Positions 35,248-49,149 of a stretch of DNA of 64,000 nucleotides are shown here, in pieces (position 1 is the stretch's first letter; each line of letters begins with the position of its first letter). The translations under genes and the position numbers were made by a program. Below the pieces are notes generated by a model, which saw only the letters and a program-made list of their open reading frames with translations, did no database searches and was not told the DNA's origin. Source of the DNA: Ianthella basta (lineage: Eukaryota > Porifera > Demospongiae > Verongiida > Ianthellidae); NCBI GenBank assembly GCA_964019415.1, contig OZ025881.1:3877121-3941120 (forward strand), read 5' to 3'.

Positions 35248-36178
35248 CAGGTGTAGATCAAGGTTGATGGTACGGTGGCTACGGTCATAAAGTTACAGCC
35301 ATCTGTAGCCAAACTTTACGAAGCACAAAGATACGTCACAGAGAATAGCAATATTACTTTTTACCATTTAGTTGTTTGTTTAGCCCTTTTGGGGTCTAAA
35401 ACTTCAGCAGTAAAAAAGCGTCTTGAGTGGAAGCTGGGTGGTAAAGATAATTTTATATACATGCATGCTTTACAGTTACGAAAGTGCAAAATGGCTGTCG
35501 GTGGGAATGTCATTTGACTTTATAGCTCTCAGTGCAGGTCACGCCCCCAACAGGATGTTGACACCAACTGTACATTGCTCCTGTGACCTCATGCATGAAC
35601 ACAACCTGTCAGGGTAGCAAATATGCGTTATATAGAAATAGAATGTCTCCATTAGCTCCCATCAGCAGCAGCACCATGTCATGCAGTCACTGAGTCACAT
35701 GGGCAACTAACAAGATCACCTTTAGTGGGCCTTCTTGCTCTGCTGCATCAGTACTCAGTAACTGCATGCATGACATGGTGCTGCTGCATGCTGATCAAAG
35801 ATAGTACGTACATATAACATTCGCTACCCCAACAGGATGTGTTCATGAATGAGGTCACAGCTGCAGGAACAATGTACAGTTGTCATTAACATCCTGTTGG
35901 GGCGTGACCTGCGCTGAGAGCTATGAAGCCCAATGATGTTCCCACAGCCAGTCATTTTACACTTTCGTAACAGTAAAGCATGCATGTCTGTAAAATCGTC
36001 TTCATCACCATCATTCCACTCTAGAAGCTTCTTCACCGCTGAAGTTTGCATGGGCCCCGAAAGGGTTAAACAACCAAACTGAATGGCAAAAAGTAATAAA
36101 TTCTCTGTGAGATATCTTCATATTTTGTAAAGTTTGGCTGCAGACGGTTTAGGACCCCCCATCAATCTTGATCTACTC
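35248..36178. mobile_element. Large foldback element, ~360-bp arms
   Basis: The left arm (about 35248-35615) and right arm (about 35822-36178) are diverged reverse complements; paired landmarks include gtagatcaagrttgatgg, agccaaactttac, cacagagaat and caacaggatgt. The 200-bp centre holds a further small inverted repeat around gcagcagcaccatgtcatg. No transposase-like frame was found, so it is a non-autonomous foldback or MITE-type element. Confidence 0.8.
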
Positions 36179-36558
36179 CTGCGGATGAGATGCTGAACTG
36201 TTGAACTTCTCTGTTGTAGGATAGCGCAAATTCAACTAAAGACGTACTTTTCAGAATGTACTCTGCAGTTATAATGTCATATTGTACTGTATGTGCACAC
36301 TGTGTGTTCGTGGGTGGTCATGGGCAGCAGTAAACACAGCAGGCAACCATCTAGCAATCGAAGGCCTGCTTTTGATGGGCCTTCAGGCTCTGTCACATAC
36401 CAGGTCCAAAACTCTCTTGCCTGTACATATTGGTACTGATGATCATCAGTGCACATCCCATAATTTTATGTCAGTGCTGATACACACACACACATATAGG
36501 GTCACTATATCACATCAGTCCACCACCTCCACACCCAAACACCACAAAGCAAGTAACA

Positions 36559-37447
36559 ATGGTACCACCACATGTGGTAGTAGAGTAAATGTGGTAGTTG
36601 GAGGTAGAAATAGCTAGACCACCAGTGCAAGTAACAGAGGGTTAGAACCACATGTGCCAGTATAGAGTAAATGCACTAGTTGGTGGCAGAAAAGACCACC
36701 AGCACAAGTAACAGAGGGTCAGGACCACATGTGCCCTCAGAGTAAACAAATGGGAATCGGAATTGGAATCAGTAATGTGTAATTGTTACTTGCACAAGGG
36801 CAGCCCATTTAATGTCTAACATCTATAATACAAGAAATACCAAATGCTGCTGCCCTTGTGCAAGTAACAATTGCTTGCTGCATCGGGCACTCCAATGGTG
36901 CTCGTGCATGTCCTGACCCTCTGTAACTTGCGCTGGTAGTCTTTTCCACCACCAACTAATTGGGTGCATGGGGTTGGGGGTGCTTGTGGGCTAGAGTGCA
37001 AGGTACAAGGTTCAAGGTTCAAGAGCCAGAGATTATGGGATGTCAATGAATCGCACCCAGGCCATGGCGGCAAGATTTTCAGTGACTGCACTCCCTAACA
37101 ACAAACATTGCCCACTGAACACAAATTTACACTGATTCACTCTGACTTACCAAATTGCTTGTGTATAGGTCTGTGTGTATTGCGGGCTGCTGGAATGGTA
37201 GCCTTCTGGCTAAAGGGATTCCCCACATGCATGTTAATAACATTACTGATTCCAATTCCGATTCCCATTTGTTTACTCTGAGGGCACATGTGGTCCTGAC
37301 CCTCTGTTACTTGTGTTGGTGGTCTTTTCTGCCACCAACTAGTGCATTTACTCTACTGGCACATGTGGTTCTGCACTCTGTTACTTGCACTGGTGGTCTT
37401 TTTCTACCTCCAACTACCACATTTACTCTTCTGCCACATGTGGTGGT
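36559..37447. mobile_element. Second large inverted repeat, ~215-bp arms, nested palindromes
   Basis: Left arm about 36559-36775 and right arm about 37235-37447 are reverse complements (accacatgtggtagtagagt pairs with the complement near 37430; cagtaatgtg pairs near 37240). Inside, tgttacttgcacaagggcag at 36784 is mirrored at about 36852-36872. Each arm contains two or three internal repeats of gtaacagagggt and cacatgtg. No coding sequence recognised. Confidence 0.75.
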
Positions 37448-40358
37448 GGTTATAACATTATATCATAGTCGCTGGAATTGCTTACTTCTATACAGTACAG
37501 CATATTCTCAATGTGTGGATAATGCTTTTTGTAAAGCCATGCACAATTAAGGAAATGATAATCCTTCACTTGTGCAGTTCCTGGAATTGTTGAGTCTTTG
37601 ACAGGAAATGGATTAACTGCAAGTGTTGAAATTTCATGGATTTCTCCCATTGTAACCAATTATTAATTAATAATGGTGTAATTACAAGGTATATCCTTGC
37701 ATATGGCACAGAAAGTGGTGAACTCAGTTCAGAAAATATAGTAGCATCTGTTACAAGCTACACAGTGGCTGGTTTGGAGGAGAACACAGTGTATACCTTA
37801 CGTAACTGTGTATGGCGAGACCAGTGCTGGAAGGGGAGAGGGGAGCTCTGCTTTTGTAACAACACTGCCAGATGGTGGGTGGTGCTTACCGTGTGTGTGT
37901 CAATGTGCATGTTTTCGTGTGTGTGATATGCAGAGCAGAAATGCACAGGTCTGCCCCCTACACTTGACTCTTGCAGCTACAGATGGTGCTCCTTGTGAGC
38001 TGACTGGTAACACAACAGCTAGGCCCTACCACAGTGACTATTAGCTGACAAGCACCTCACATGGATGAGCAAAATAGACGTCTTTTGAGTAACACAGTGG
38101 AGTACAGCATCAGTGGGTCTCCTGGTACTACTCAAGAGGTCAGAGTTCCAGTGGACTCCTCAGAAGGCAGTATGCAGCAAAGTGTTGTGGAGGGGTTCCG
38201 GCCATACACAGCTTACCAGTTCAGGGTAAGATAGAGCTGTGACTGTGGTGGGAGCAGGTCCCTTTAGCAATCCAGTGGTCATTATCACACTGGAGGATGG
38301 TTAGTGCTACCTGCTGAGTATGAGAAGTGCACTAAGATCGATCCCAGTAATGTGTGTACCTTGCGCTTTCTCCTCCAGTTCCTGGTCCAGTGGAGTTACT
38401 CATTGCAATCACAGCATCATCCAGGGTTATCCACATCTCCTGGACTCCACCACTCTCCCCTAATGGCAGGGTCACAGGATATCAACTCTCCTACTCTCCC
38501 ACTCTGCCATCAGGAATTGTGAAAAGTGGCAGATGGTTTATCAGATCATCCTCAGGAGGAGCTCTGATTATAAGCACCTGGAGGAAGATGTCATTTATTT
38601 GTTCATACTGCAAGCAGTGACTAGCAAGGGGGAGGAGAGGGAATGACAGACTCTGCCAGAACAGAAGAAGACAGCAAGAGCTACATACAGTATAGTACAC
38701 TTGTTAGGGGACACAATCCACCCACAGATGTAATGTACTATAGTAGCTGACCCGAGCAGTGAACCATTGAGCATCATGCTGGATCTGAATCTCCGGTTGC
38801 ATGTATGAATTATTACGTACAATCACACATACATAGGTGGGTAGTAAAGGAGAGGAAACACAGCCCCAGCATGGCCTTCTGCTTAGATGAGTGCACGTGG
38901 GTGTGGGCTGTCTTGTTCCCCACACTATATACAATGCCCAGTGCTGCACCACAGAATGTCTCAGTCAGTGCCTCCACTGCAAGGTCTGTTGCGGTGAAGG
39001 GGATGGACCTACCACTGGATCACCTGAATGGGCTGATAGAGCACTTTGTGGTGAGATACTTCCCAACTAACGATTAGAGCTTGGTGAGAGAGGAGGAGGT
39101 GCACGAGGCTACTTACCATGAAGATGATGTCATTGAGCATGTAGTGAGTTGTCTTCAGCCCTTCGCAACCTATTAGCTCCTTGTAGCGGCAGCTACTACT
39201 GTTGTACATGGCCCATTCAGCAACCGCTCCTCTTTGAGGATCGTGCCACAAGATGGTAAGTTAGAGTCAAAGACGAGTGAGAGTTCTGTATGATATAGAG
39301 GACACTATCACGTGAAGTGACCACACTACAGGGAGTACACATTGCTTTTGCCATTGACTGCCTCTCTGGTCATATAAATACACATGTACAGTAGCCTAGA
39401 TCACTAAGCCTTGAGCAGTATACATATGCACATGACATACAAGGCATAGCAGGAATACCGGTACCATCAATGAAGCCTGTCCTACCCTGGCACGGTGTTT
39501 GGTGTATGTCTTCCTTGTTAGTTCCTTCGAAGGTGGAAGACCTGAGAGTGAGGAAGGCAGCTGCAAGTTCATCTTCCTACAATTTGACCTGGGACTCCTG
39601 CCACCCCCGTTGGAATCATTCGATACTACAAGGTATGTGGGAAGGAAGGTGATGGGAGAGGAAGGTGGGGATACGGAGGGACAAACAAGGAATGCGTGTT
39701 GTGTTGTGTTAGAGCAATGAGCTGTTGAGAGTGTCCTGCAGAGGCACAGTGTCATGTGAAGCTGCTCCTGTACATGTCTGCTGTACAGGTCTACTCCAAC
39801 TGCTCTGAAGTGATCACTCTTCTCCCCAGCCAGACCTGCTTCACCTTCACACATCTGATCCCAGGCACACACTGTACTGCATGCCAGTGGGGGCATTCAC
39901 TGATGCCAGAGAGGGGGAGAGAGAGGAACAAATTGTTCAGACAGACAATAGAACAACCAACAGGTATTACTATACTATAGGGAAGAGCAGAGCTTCAAAA
40001 TGTTGCTTAGGTAGAATGTCCTAGTTTCAAAGTACATAGGTGCATACATACATACGTATGCGTACATACAGTTTGTGTACATGGCTGTATACATCGCACC
40101 ACACAGCACCAAACTCTATAGTCTCTATATACAGTACAAGATTGGTTATGTCAGGTACATATACCGTGTACAGTAATACCCGGTAAACATGTGTAGCTTT
40201 GTGCATTCTTCTTCTTCTTCCACTAATGCTTCCTCTCAGGGTCTGCCTCTGCTGTTACCCCAATTTCTGAAGTGGCACACTCTCATGCTAAAACTATTGT
40301 GGATGTGGTTGGAATGTCTCTTGGACTAGCTGCATGGGCCAGGGAGTATCTTTGTTAT

Positions 40359-40513
<155 letters not shown>

Positions 40514-40795
40514 TAGAGTAAGAGTAAATGTGAGTATACTCATACGCCTGTGAAATTGTGAGTGTTTTGTGTCTGCTAATGTCTACAAATGGGAATGCGT
40601 ACAATTATGATATTCACAGTAGCTATGCATGTTTGTACTGTACTGTACTGTATGTGGTGATTAGATGTAAAGGAATCATGAGCAAACCACAACAGGAGTC
40701 TGATGGCTGTGGCTGCCTTTTGGTCCAGAGACCAACAGTCATTGTGCCTATAATGAAGGACACAATCTGGGGTGGTTGTCGGTGGATGTAATAAA

Positions 40796-40872
40796 TACAT
40801 ACTGTAGCTGAGTGGCATAGCACCAGTGCATAAGCCATAGGCCCTGGCCATGGGTGTGAATCCCGGTGGCAC
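40796..40872 (+). repeat. tRNA-derived SINE head or tRNA pseudogene
   Basis: tagctgagtgg matches the polymerase III A-box consensus well, and ggtgtgaatcccg resembles the B-box with two differences, at tRNA-like spacing. The acceptor ends do not pair, so a functional tRNA is unlikely. Confidence 0.45.
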
Positions 40873-41420
40873 CACCACCTGCCTTTCAAGCTATTCCATT
40901 TCAAAGGTCTACGAGCATGTATATATGTAACACAGACACCATATAACTGTCTACAGACCATATACGCTGTAAAGGAGTCCCATCCTTGGACCTGCCATGC
41001 TGTATTTTTACTCAATATCACTTCATAAGTTTTGTACATGTTGGTAAACCATCTCCGTAATGTTATTACTCAATGTGTATGGTCATTCTCTTGTTCAGGT
41101 GAAGAAGAAGACACAGAAACCATCGTGAGTTCCCCAACCACGACAGTGTCACATGAGAAACCACAAGCAACATAGCCAAGCTTCCAAGGGTGTCTATGAC
41201 CAACCTGATGAGAATCCCTCTAATCTTCCCCCAAGGAACCGCACTGTTCAACCACTGCAGTTTCGCAACGTAAATGTTCCATGCATACAATCGGCATGCT
41301 GCTGAACATAGGCATGAGTGTGTCCCCCAGTGCTGGTGCTTATAAAGAGGTACCAGAAGACACTCGCTATGGAAGACCTAATGCCTACAGTGCACCACGC
41401 CCTATAATTGCAACCTAATA

Positions 41421-44400
41421 GCGAAGCCTGTGAGTTGCATAGAACTGAATACTTCACACTAGATTGAAAGGGTCACTTCATTACTACCTATTGTGTCTTT
41501 GTATTCCACAATGCCACACCATTGGCTGTTAGTTCACACTTATCCAGGCGGAGGAGCTTCCACTCAGCCCAAACACTCCAACTCGATCCTCTCCCACCCC
41601 CCATCTTCTTAGGCGGTCTAATTTCCCTTGGGGGACATGATCCCATATTCCCCTTACATGCACATACTCTTGGTCACTATACACCTCCTCCCCTAGCTCC
41701 CCCAACCAAACCATCACTCCACTAAAAGGCCTGACCATACTTGTCCACATTTGTACATTTAATGTGTATTCAGTTCACTAAAGAGTAGTGTAAACCACAT
41801 TCAAGGTCTACACACATTCGATTCATATCCAACCAGACATGTACGTCAATACTAGTACTTTCCAGCAAGAACAGGGAATGTCATGAGCAAGGCCATAGCA
41901 CAGCGTACTTTGAACAGTGTGTTTTGGCCATGTACACCTTCATCAGTTCCAGTTGTCAGATGCCTTAGTGGCTAAAACATCCTATTAAATAGACTATATG
42001 CTACATTCACTGCTCGGGAGGTTCCCTGTTCCTGCTATCAGCCACGTACTGTAGCAATAAGCCTCTACAACAATACTGCAGTTCCAACCCACATTCCACT
42101 GCGCATCAGTGGAAGGCAGTCATTAAAGTGTCCAACAAATTTATGTGAAGCCACGGGAAGCAAACACATACGTGACTTATTCCCGCCACTCAGCAACCAC
42201 AACAGGTTAGCTATGTGTTTACAGCCATACGAACAGGGAAGGCATGCTTTGGAGGAAGGCATACATGTACAGTATACACTGACCTTCACAATGAGTTTTC
42301 AGATATATCTCTTGCGCTTCCTTATAGTGAGGAATTACCTACTAGTTGGTTTACGCCCCTACGGCCACTTGCAGGGTAGCACCCAACCACAGAGTGCTTA
42401 TAGTTAAGGAGGTTAGGTTTCCTCCTTCCATTCATACGTATTCTGTAAAGTCATTACCTTGCGCCCAGGCTGTCTGCAGATAATTAGTGGGGGTGGAATT
42501 GAGAGGGCCTGGGCACCAGGCTATAAAGTCATAAAGCCTTTCAGATGTTTGCTAATTCAAGTAACAGAATTAACTGTATATTGGGTTTGAAGTAATCCGC
42601 ATGCCTCACTTAACTGGACTAAACTTTAATGTAGATATGTGAGTGTGTCAAAGTGTGTGCACAATTGAAGCTGAACAATACTGAGGGCACACTACTAGAT
42701 ACCTTTGAATACCACACACTAGCAACATGATAATGACTGTTGCTAAAATACTAGTCAGAACTGTGTTCAGGAGAAACTGCATGCCCAACAATACAAGTGG
42801 ATGACCTACGTCATGACAGTTTGTCGTGTCACACCATAAATAATACAGTTAAAGCTGTCTGACAACCATGAAGGGAGTGCGCGTATACGGTCACACAGAC
42901 TGGCACACAAGGACAGACAGGAAAAGGAGTGCACACTCCCACGTTAACACTCAAAGCAGAGGCAAATCAGATCGTAGAATACCTCGGTCTGCATGCTACT
43001 CCAGCTCTCTATATAGACTGGCCATCTCATGCAGTGACAGCTTCAACTCTACTGTATATAACATCCTTGCAATGAGGACAGGTAGGTGTTGCACTAAGTG
43101 TCCCAATGTAATACAATCCACAATCCACAACCTTGATGTTGCTGCCATGCACACCAGCCAGTGTATACAGCTACGCAAATGCGTCATGGATGGCCACCTA
43201 CAATTGTATGTTCAAGGCTGAACTGTGCCATTTCTGAATGCTTTTTGCCATCATACAGTATATCATAGGAATACAGCTAAGTGCTTTAGGTCCCATCTAA
43301 CTGAACCAGCACATTAGACCCGAACATACCCTCTGTGCAGTGTTAACATTCTCATGACCTGCAATTTGACCTACAATGGAGACAAGGGTCACCTATGGCT
43401 AGCTTGCAGTGCCAGCTACAGCTGCAGGGCACCCACTTGTGTGCTGAGTTGGCAGTAGTGGCTAACATTCTGCAGTGTAGAAGCCACGTGGGTGGCCTGA
43501 TAACAATGTGAATACTAGCACAGCTGTTAGGTGTCATGACTGTGCCAGTGAGCTCAGCACACAAGAAAACAGTAGACTCAATTGGGAAACTGCAACACAC
43601 CTCACTCACAATGACATTACCAGATGACTGACTACATAGTGTAAGAGGAATCCCGCCCACTGTAGTCTTCCCACTCAGCAGACAATCCCTCTAGGCTACA
43701 GCTAAAATGGCTCGTAGATATGACTATGGAATTGGCATGTGACCAGATTGGCTCACAGAACTTCTATTCAATAACTTCACTTCTAGACACATGCAAGCTG
43801 AGGTAGATAAACCAGATCCTCTAACATGTATCTAACACTGGGCAGACACATCAGACAATGCTGCTACATGTAGAGATACAGTCAATACAATTACACTTCA
43901 CAGATCGATCAGTAATGTGTAGACAAATGTATAAGGGTTATCTGTATATAGGCCTATGCATACAGTACACGTGTATTGGGCCAAGGGTGGACTTATATAT
44001 CTTAATTGCCACCATGTGATAGCCTTGTACAACGGCTATTAAATCTCTGCACCCAACAGTTCCCCAGCCAAGGTGTGGCCCCAGCGGTGGGCACTGCTAA
44101 TTGTGCATCAATTGGTTACCTACTTATGTATCTCCACAGTGCAAGGTGTGCCTGTGTGTTTGACCTCCACACAAACACCCTTTCACATACAAACAGGGTG
44201 GTATTGTGTATGTATGTATAGATGTACGTAAGCTACCTATGTCTAGGTGGATGGCCATTGGTCCATGACCAGCTACCAAGTCGCTGTATACTGCACAATG
44301 AACCAAATCCTGTGGAGTCTACAGCTGTGTGTCGATGTTACCCCAAGTCAGCTCTCTCTGCATCAAGAAACTGGAATATCAATATCCTTTGTGTGATGTG

Positions 44401-45689
44401 GCAAGCGGAACTGAGCACATGTCATGCACTACACACCCTTGTAGCAGTGAAACTAAAGCCCTCATCTAACACCATGTCCCCCGTTCTTTCCCACTTTGTT
44501 GGGGGGGCCAGGACATGATACTAAACAAGCTGCTACTGGAGTGACAACACCAGGTGCATTCCACTGCCATTTGGTAAGGCCTCCTCACATTGAAGTCAAC
44601 AATAACTGAAGCTGTCCCAAGTCAGAATCCCATGCACTCACAGACCGTTATGGAAACCACAACCCTTTCTGGAAGCCTTGTCTGACTGTATTAGCCCCTT
44701 GCAGAGTACACTTCAAACACCCAGTGCAGTCCCCCCAGTCAAAACTATGTGCTAATATGTTCACCACCTGCTATTCATTAATGTGTAGCCATGGCATGCT
44801 TGTTGATACACATGTCTGAGCAGACGTACACACTGAACAAAGCATTCATGCACACACGTGCGCCACCACTGGGGCATGTCATGATTGGGTAGCTATTGTT
44901 AGGAGTGAATAGAAGGTGTGCTTGGTGATGCTGATACATGAGCTTCACTGCACACATGACAACAGTTGAACATGGAGGGCGGGATGGGGGGGGCAAGGTG
45001 GTGGCATTATTGATGTGTAGCACAAATTGCACTACAGGCTGTCCTGTACACATATTACACAAGTATCCTGCAGCAATACTGATCACTCTACCCACTCCAC
45101 CTGTACACAGCTTCCATGGCAACACAGTGACAATGGAAGTATTGTTATTCATCATACTGTAATGCAATGAATGGCCCACTCTCTCATTTATGGTATATAG
45201 TGTAACATATATACATAGGCTTGGTATTATAGCTATGCATGCCTAGTGTAGGGCAACACTCCCCCAAGCATGAGGTCTAGATGCACACATCTTCTCATAC
45301 AATCAACATCACTCTTGGCCAGGTATGGACATATACACCTCAATACCATGATCTATAATGTGAGCGTGCAACCTGACACCATGCAGAAGGCACACAAACT
45401 AGTCCATGGATCAAAGGCATCGCTAATCTCAGTTATGCAAACACACTGGTTTCATAAACCACACATGCAGGGCCATGGCATTCTGTGTTGCAGATCCCAA
45501 ATCACCACTGATGATGAACAACTGTGTGTGCGCATGTGTGTGTCTGTGGACAGTAACTGCAGTGTAAACACAGTCATTAAAATATAAAAAAAAAACAAAA
45601 AATGACTTTTGTACATTCAAATAGTAAGTAACATGTGGAGGAAGTGACACTAATGGATACTACAGCTGACCACACGTGCCATGAATAAG
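41421..45689. other. Gene-free stretch, nothing recognised
   Basis: About 4.3 kb with only short, unconserved open frames. 41998-42080 is a diverged copy of the interspersed repeat next to the foldback at 16.7 kb. No RNA gene or promoter identified. Confidence 0.4.
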
Positions 45690-48600
45690 CTAAACTGCCG
45701 TTGAGCCGTCAATGTCTTCTGGCACATCACAAGTCTCAAGATCTTCTGCATCCAAAGGCAGCGACTTCCGTGATTTGTCTGGCTGTGAGTATACGTGTGG
45801 CCTCACTTCATTGGAAGAGGAAGTACACGCCATCAGCCTTTGTGGCTCGGCATAGGGTGGCTCACGGATACCTGTTGGTGAGTCCACTCCATGTTCACAC
45901 TGATCAGGACTCACTTCCTCTTCTACTTCTGACAAGCTTTCTTCTTCATTAGGAGCATTATCCTCCTCCTCTGATACCACACGCTCAAGTGTTGCATATC
46001 TATGTTCAGGGTCCACAGAGCCTTGGAAGGCACTGTCCTCAGAGTCCTCACCATCGCTTGGTTGGAGTTCGTGGTAGCCATTCTCCTGCCCTGTGCTTGG
46101 CGAAGCAGTAAAGCCATTGGTGTACGCCGGTGGGAGTGAGGACGCTGACCCCACTGACCCTGCCGCTGTATCAGAGTCTCTGTACCACGCTGGTGGAGAT
46201 AGGGTGCGACACCTAGTCTGACTTGCAATCCACTCCTGTGGCGCAGTGAGGCGGGCGATCATGGGCATGCTCTTGCTGAGGTCGTTAATGCGATACTTGT
46301 CGGGTTCATCGTACACTGGGGAGTCCCTGCCTGAGTTTGCATGCTCTGCAATGGTCTCATTGTTGGCATAGTATGCATCGAAATAACCGTTGCTTTGTCG
46401 ACCACCAGAATAGCCAGGAAGCTTGCTTAGGTTAACTAAAGGCAAGCCGTTACTGTCCTGAGAGGGGATCTCTGAGTAGACAGCTTCCAGACCTGGTGTC
46501 CCCTTGCCTGACTCACATGCGTTGTACTTGGGCCCCCGACACATCTTCAACACCAGAGCAAGTATGACGGCCAACACACAAAGGATCAGTAGGCATATCA
46601 CGCCCGCAAGAATGCCAATGACTATGTAAAGTAGTGTACCTATTGAAACAAAAGGAGTTATTACTTATGGTAAAGACACTGCACAGCAGAGCAGGTATTG
46701 CATAAAGTGCTCTGAGCTATGTTGACACAAACAAGCTAGTACCCTCCACCCCCCCCCCACACAGGTGAACACCACACATACCTGACAGAAGGGCACCTGG
46801 GCTTGAAGGTGGTTCAGCAGTAGGTGGAGTAGACGAAACAGTGGTGCTTGAAGTTGATGATGGCAAAGGAGTAGACATTCCCACGCCACTTGTCACTGCA
46901 AACACAAGTAGGTAACAAGTATTGCCATTCATGCACTCTCTTTCGGATACTCCCCCACACCCTCCCTTGCATGCCAATAACAGTATTCAAGTATCAGCTC
47001 TGAAATTGGACTCCTCTTAAGAATCACGTACAGGCTCAAACAACAGCTGCACACTGCAGTGATGTAGCCTCTTACATAACTCAACAAGAATCTAGGAATG
47101 GGGTACAGTTCCACTGGATACACCAATAGCATATCTATGACAACAACATCCATATAGGACTGCAGACTAGAACAGACACCTGGTGGTGCTCACATGTACA
47201 TACAGTACTGTGCACATATGAGCACATCAGCAGAGACATGCAAACACACAACATGCATGTTGAGACTAACAAAAGTACTACACTCACCAAAATTAGAGGA
47301 CACGGTTGCTGATGGGCTAGGACTGGGAATATCTGCAATATAAGAGAAAGCTACAACTTGATGGCAACTCAAGGAACATGGAACATGCACAAGCACAACA
47401 TGTCCATAGGTGCACATTTATATGCACACCCTGTACTACGCCAATGCAGAGGGTCTAAGCTAGTGATCAGAAAGTGCACTGTTGGTAGACACACACACCT
47501 GCATTTGATCCAGCAATCTCCACCTCACTGAGGAACAACCACTGATTGTTGTCTCCACCTGAGAATGTAATACTCCACCTCTGTGCAGCCACAGAGCCTA
47601 GGACAACCATACTGTAAATCTGATCTGTGTTTGAGACATTCACAGTTGCTCTATTCTCCTCATCTTTCTGGCCAAAGGTAGTCAACATCCATCCCGTAGG
47701 AACACCATTGATCTGTGGGCTTGCAGTCTTATCATGGTAAAATGTCCACACTATCTTGTCAATGACGACTGGTTCCTGGAACAACAACACTAATGTCACA
47801 TTTCTTCCTTGCCACAGATGAAACAAGCTTGTATTGCTATCATGGGCACCCATCGAGTCTGGTTTCAAACAGTCAAAAAGCCTTGGGTTCCCTGGTGTGC
47901 TACAGTTCCCCTCAACACTACACTTAACCGTATTATCATTGACAACAGTGCAGTTAGAACTGTCATCTGGGTTCACTCCATTGAATCTAACTGACCGAGT
48001 AATAGAGTAGCTTTGTGGCACTACAGTGGAAGAAGCAGAAATGTGTGCATGTTAGTGTATTATAGATGGGCAGACAGCACACTGAGGGCCTGCTGGCATG
48101 AGGCTGCAATATAAGGCATGCTCCATTGGTAGCAATTTCATGGAGATGACTATCTCCAGAACTGGTGCTCTAATGAGCACCACACATCACAGTGTTGTAA
48201 GAGTCAAATTCATGAACGTGTAACCAAACTAAGTGGCAATTTTGCACAAAGAAATTTGCAAATACATTCACCACTGAAATACTGCTCAAGCAAGCACAGT
48301 ATCCCACCCCAGCAGTGACTGCAGCATTTGTAATGAACATGGCATGACTGCACGCAGCACCTTCCAAACAATGTGACTAAAGAGGCCTATCTGCATGCCA
48401 TTGTCCATATACTTGCACTCACCGATTCTTTCCACCTTCCCTGTAATGCTAACCTCATAAAGGAACAGCCCTTGATTTGCATGCAAGGGTATAACGATAT
48501 GCCAACGTCTTGCAGCAGGAAAACCGCTAGTTTCGTCGAAGTCCACCACAACACTCGATGATATTGAACGCCCACTGCCGTCAATGTATTGGGATATGTT

Positions 48601-49149
48601 TTTACCATTCTCAGACACTGCAGTAATGCTCCAATTAGTAGATGGGCTGTAGGCATCACTGTCCTGCCAAAAGTACCATGTCATGGCACTGATGGTAACC
48701 GGCCAACAGAACACCAGCTCCACCTCCACGTAGTCGCCACTCTTCGTTGATCGCCAAACATGGAACAAGTGCCGTGTTGCATTGCTGTTGGCCGGCGGCT
48801 CTACGTCGTCAAACAACCTGCCTGGAGCAGGGCAAGAGACACTGTTGCTCCCCTGAGGCGTGCAGTTCATATCGGGGTCAGGGTCACTGCTATCGAAACG
48901 GTTCGATCTCCTTGTCACATAGCGCTCCGGGACAAGTGAGCCATCTGCTGTAGTCACTGTGGAAGGAGCGGCAGAGTATAGGAACATGTTAAAGATCAGA
49001 TCCACGCTGTGACACCCTCATCTCGTGTTAAGATCCACTACACTATGCTTACCAGTACAGGGGTCTCCTGCTGCAACTAGTGCGAGGTACACGAGTCCGA
49101 CTGACACCAGCGCTAGCAAGAAGCGCCGACATTCGACGGTACTGCGCAT
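45690..49149 (-). CDS. Unrecognised type I membrane receptor with two related ectodomains
   Basis: Six exons (49149-49053, 48956-48423, 48020-47499, 47332-47288, 46895-46782, 46639-45690) join to 753 residues; all introns are phase 1, typical of modular extracellular proteins. Residues 1-27 form a signal peptide. Exons 2 and 3 each encode one domain of about 175 residues with a common pattern: a Cys pair and RLFD early, LFH(V/L)W, a hydrophobic strand, W(Y/T)F with an aromatic, an RRWHI or QRWSI strand and a final LFLxEVxI. The pattern suggests a galactose-binding/discoidin-like jelly roll, but I do not recognise the family. A Ser/Thr/Pro-rich stalk (about 385-437) and a transmembrane helix (about 440-465) follow. 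The tail of about 285 residues has YSEI, YDEP, YHEL and YATL (SH2/ITIM-type), plus LPPAY (WW-type), and an acidic region. Probably a signalling receptor at the cell surface; the ligand is unknown. Confidence 0.85.
46745..46760. repeat. Poly-C tract in receptor intron
   Basis: A short C run between the stalk and transmembrane exons; likely length-variable. No function assigned. Confidence 0.5.

Noticed and set aside
40796-40872. Functional tRNA gene
   Set aside because: A- and B-box-like motifs are present but the acceptor and anticodon stems do not close.
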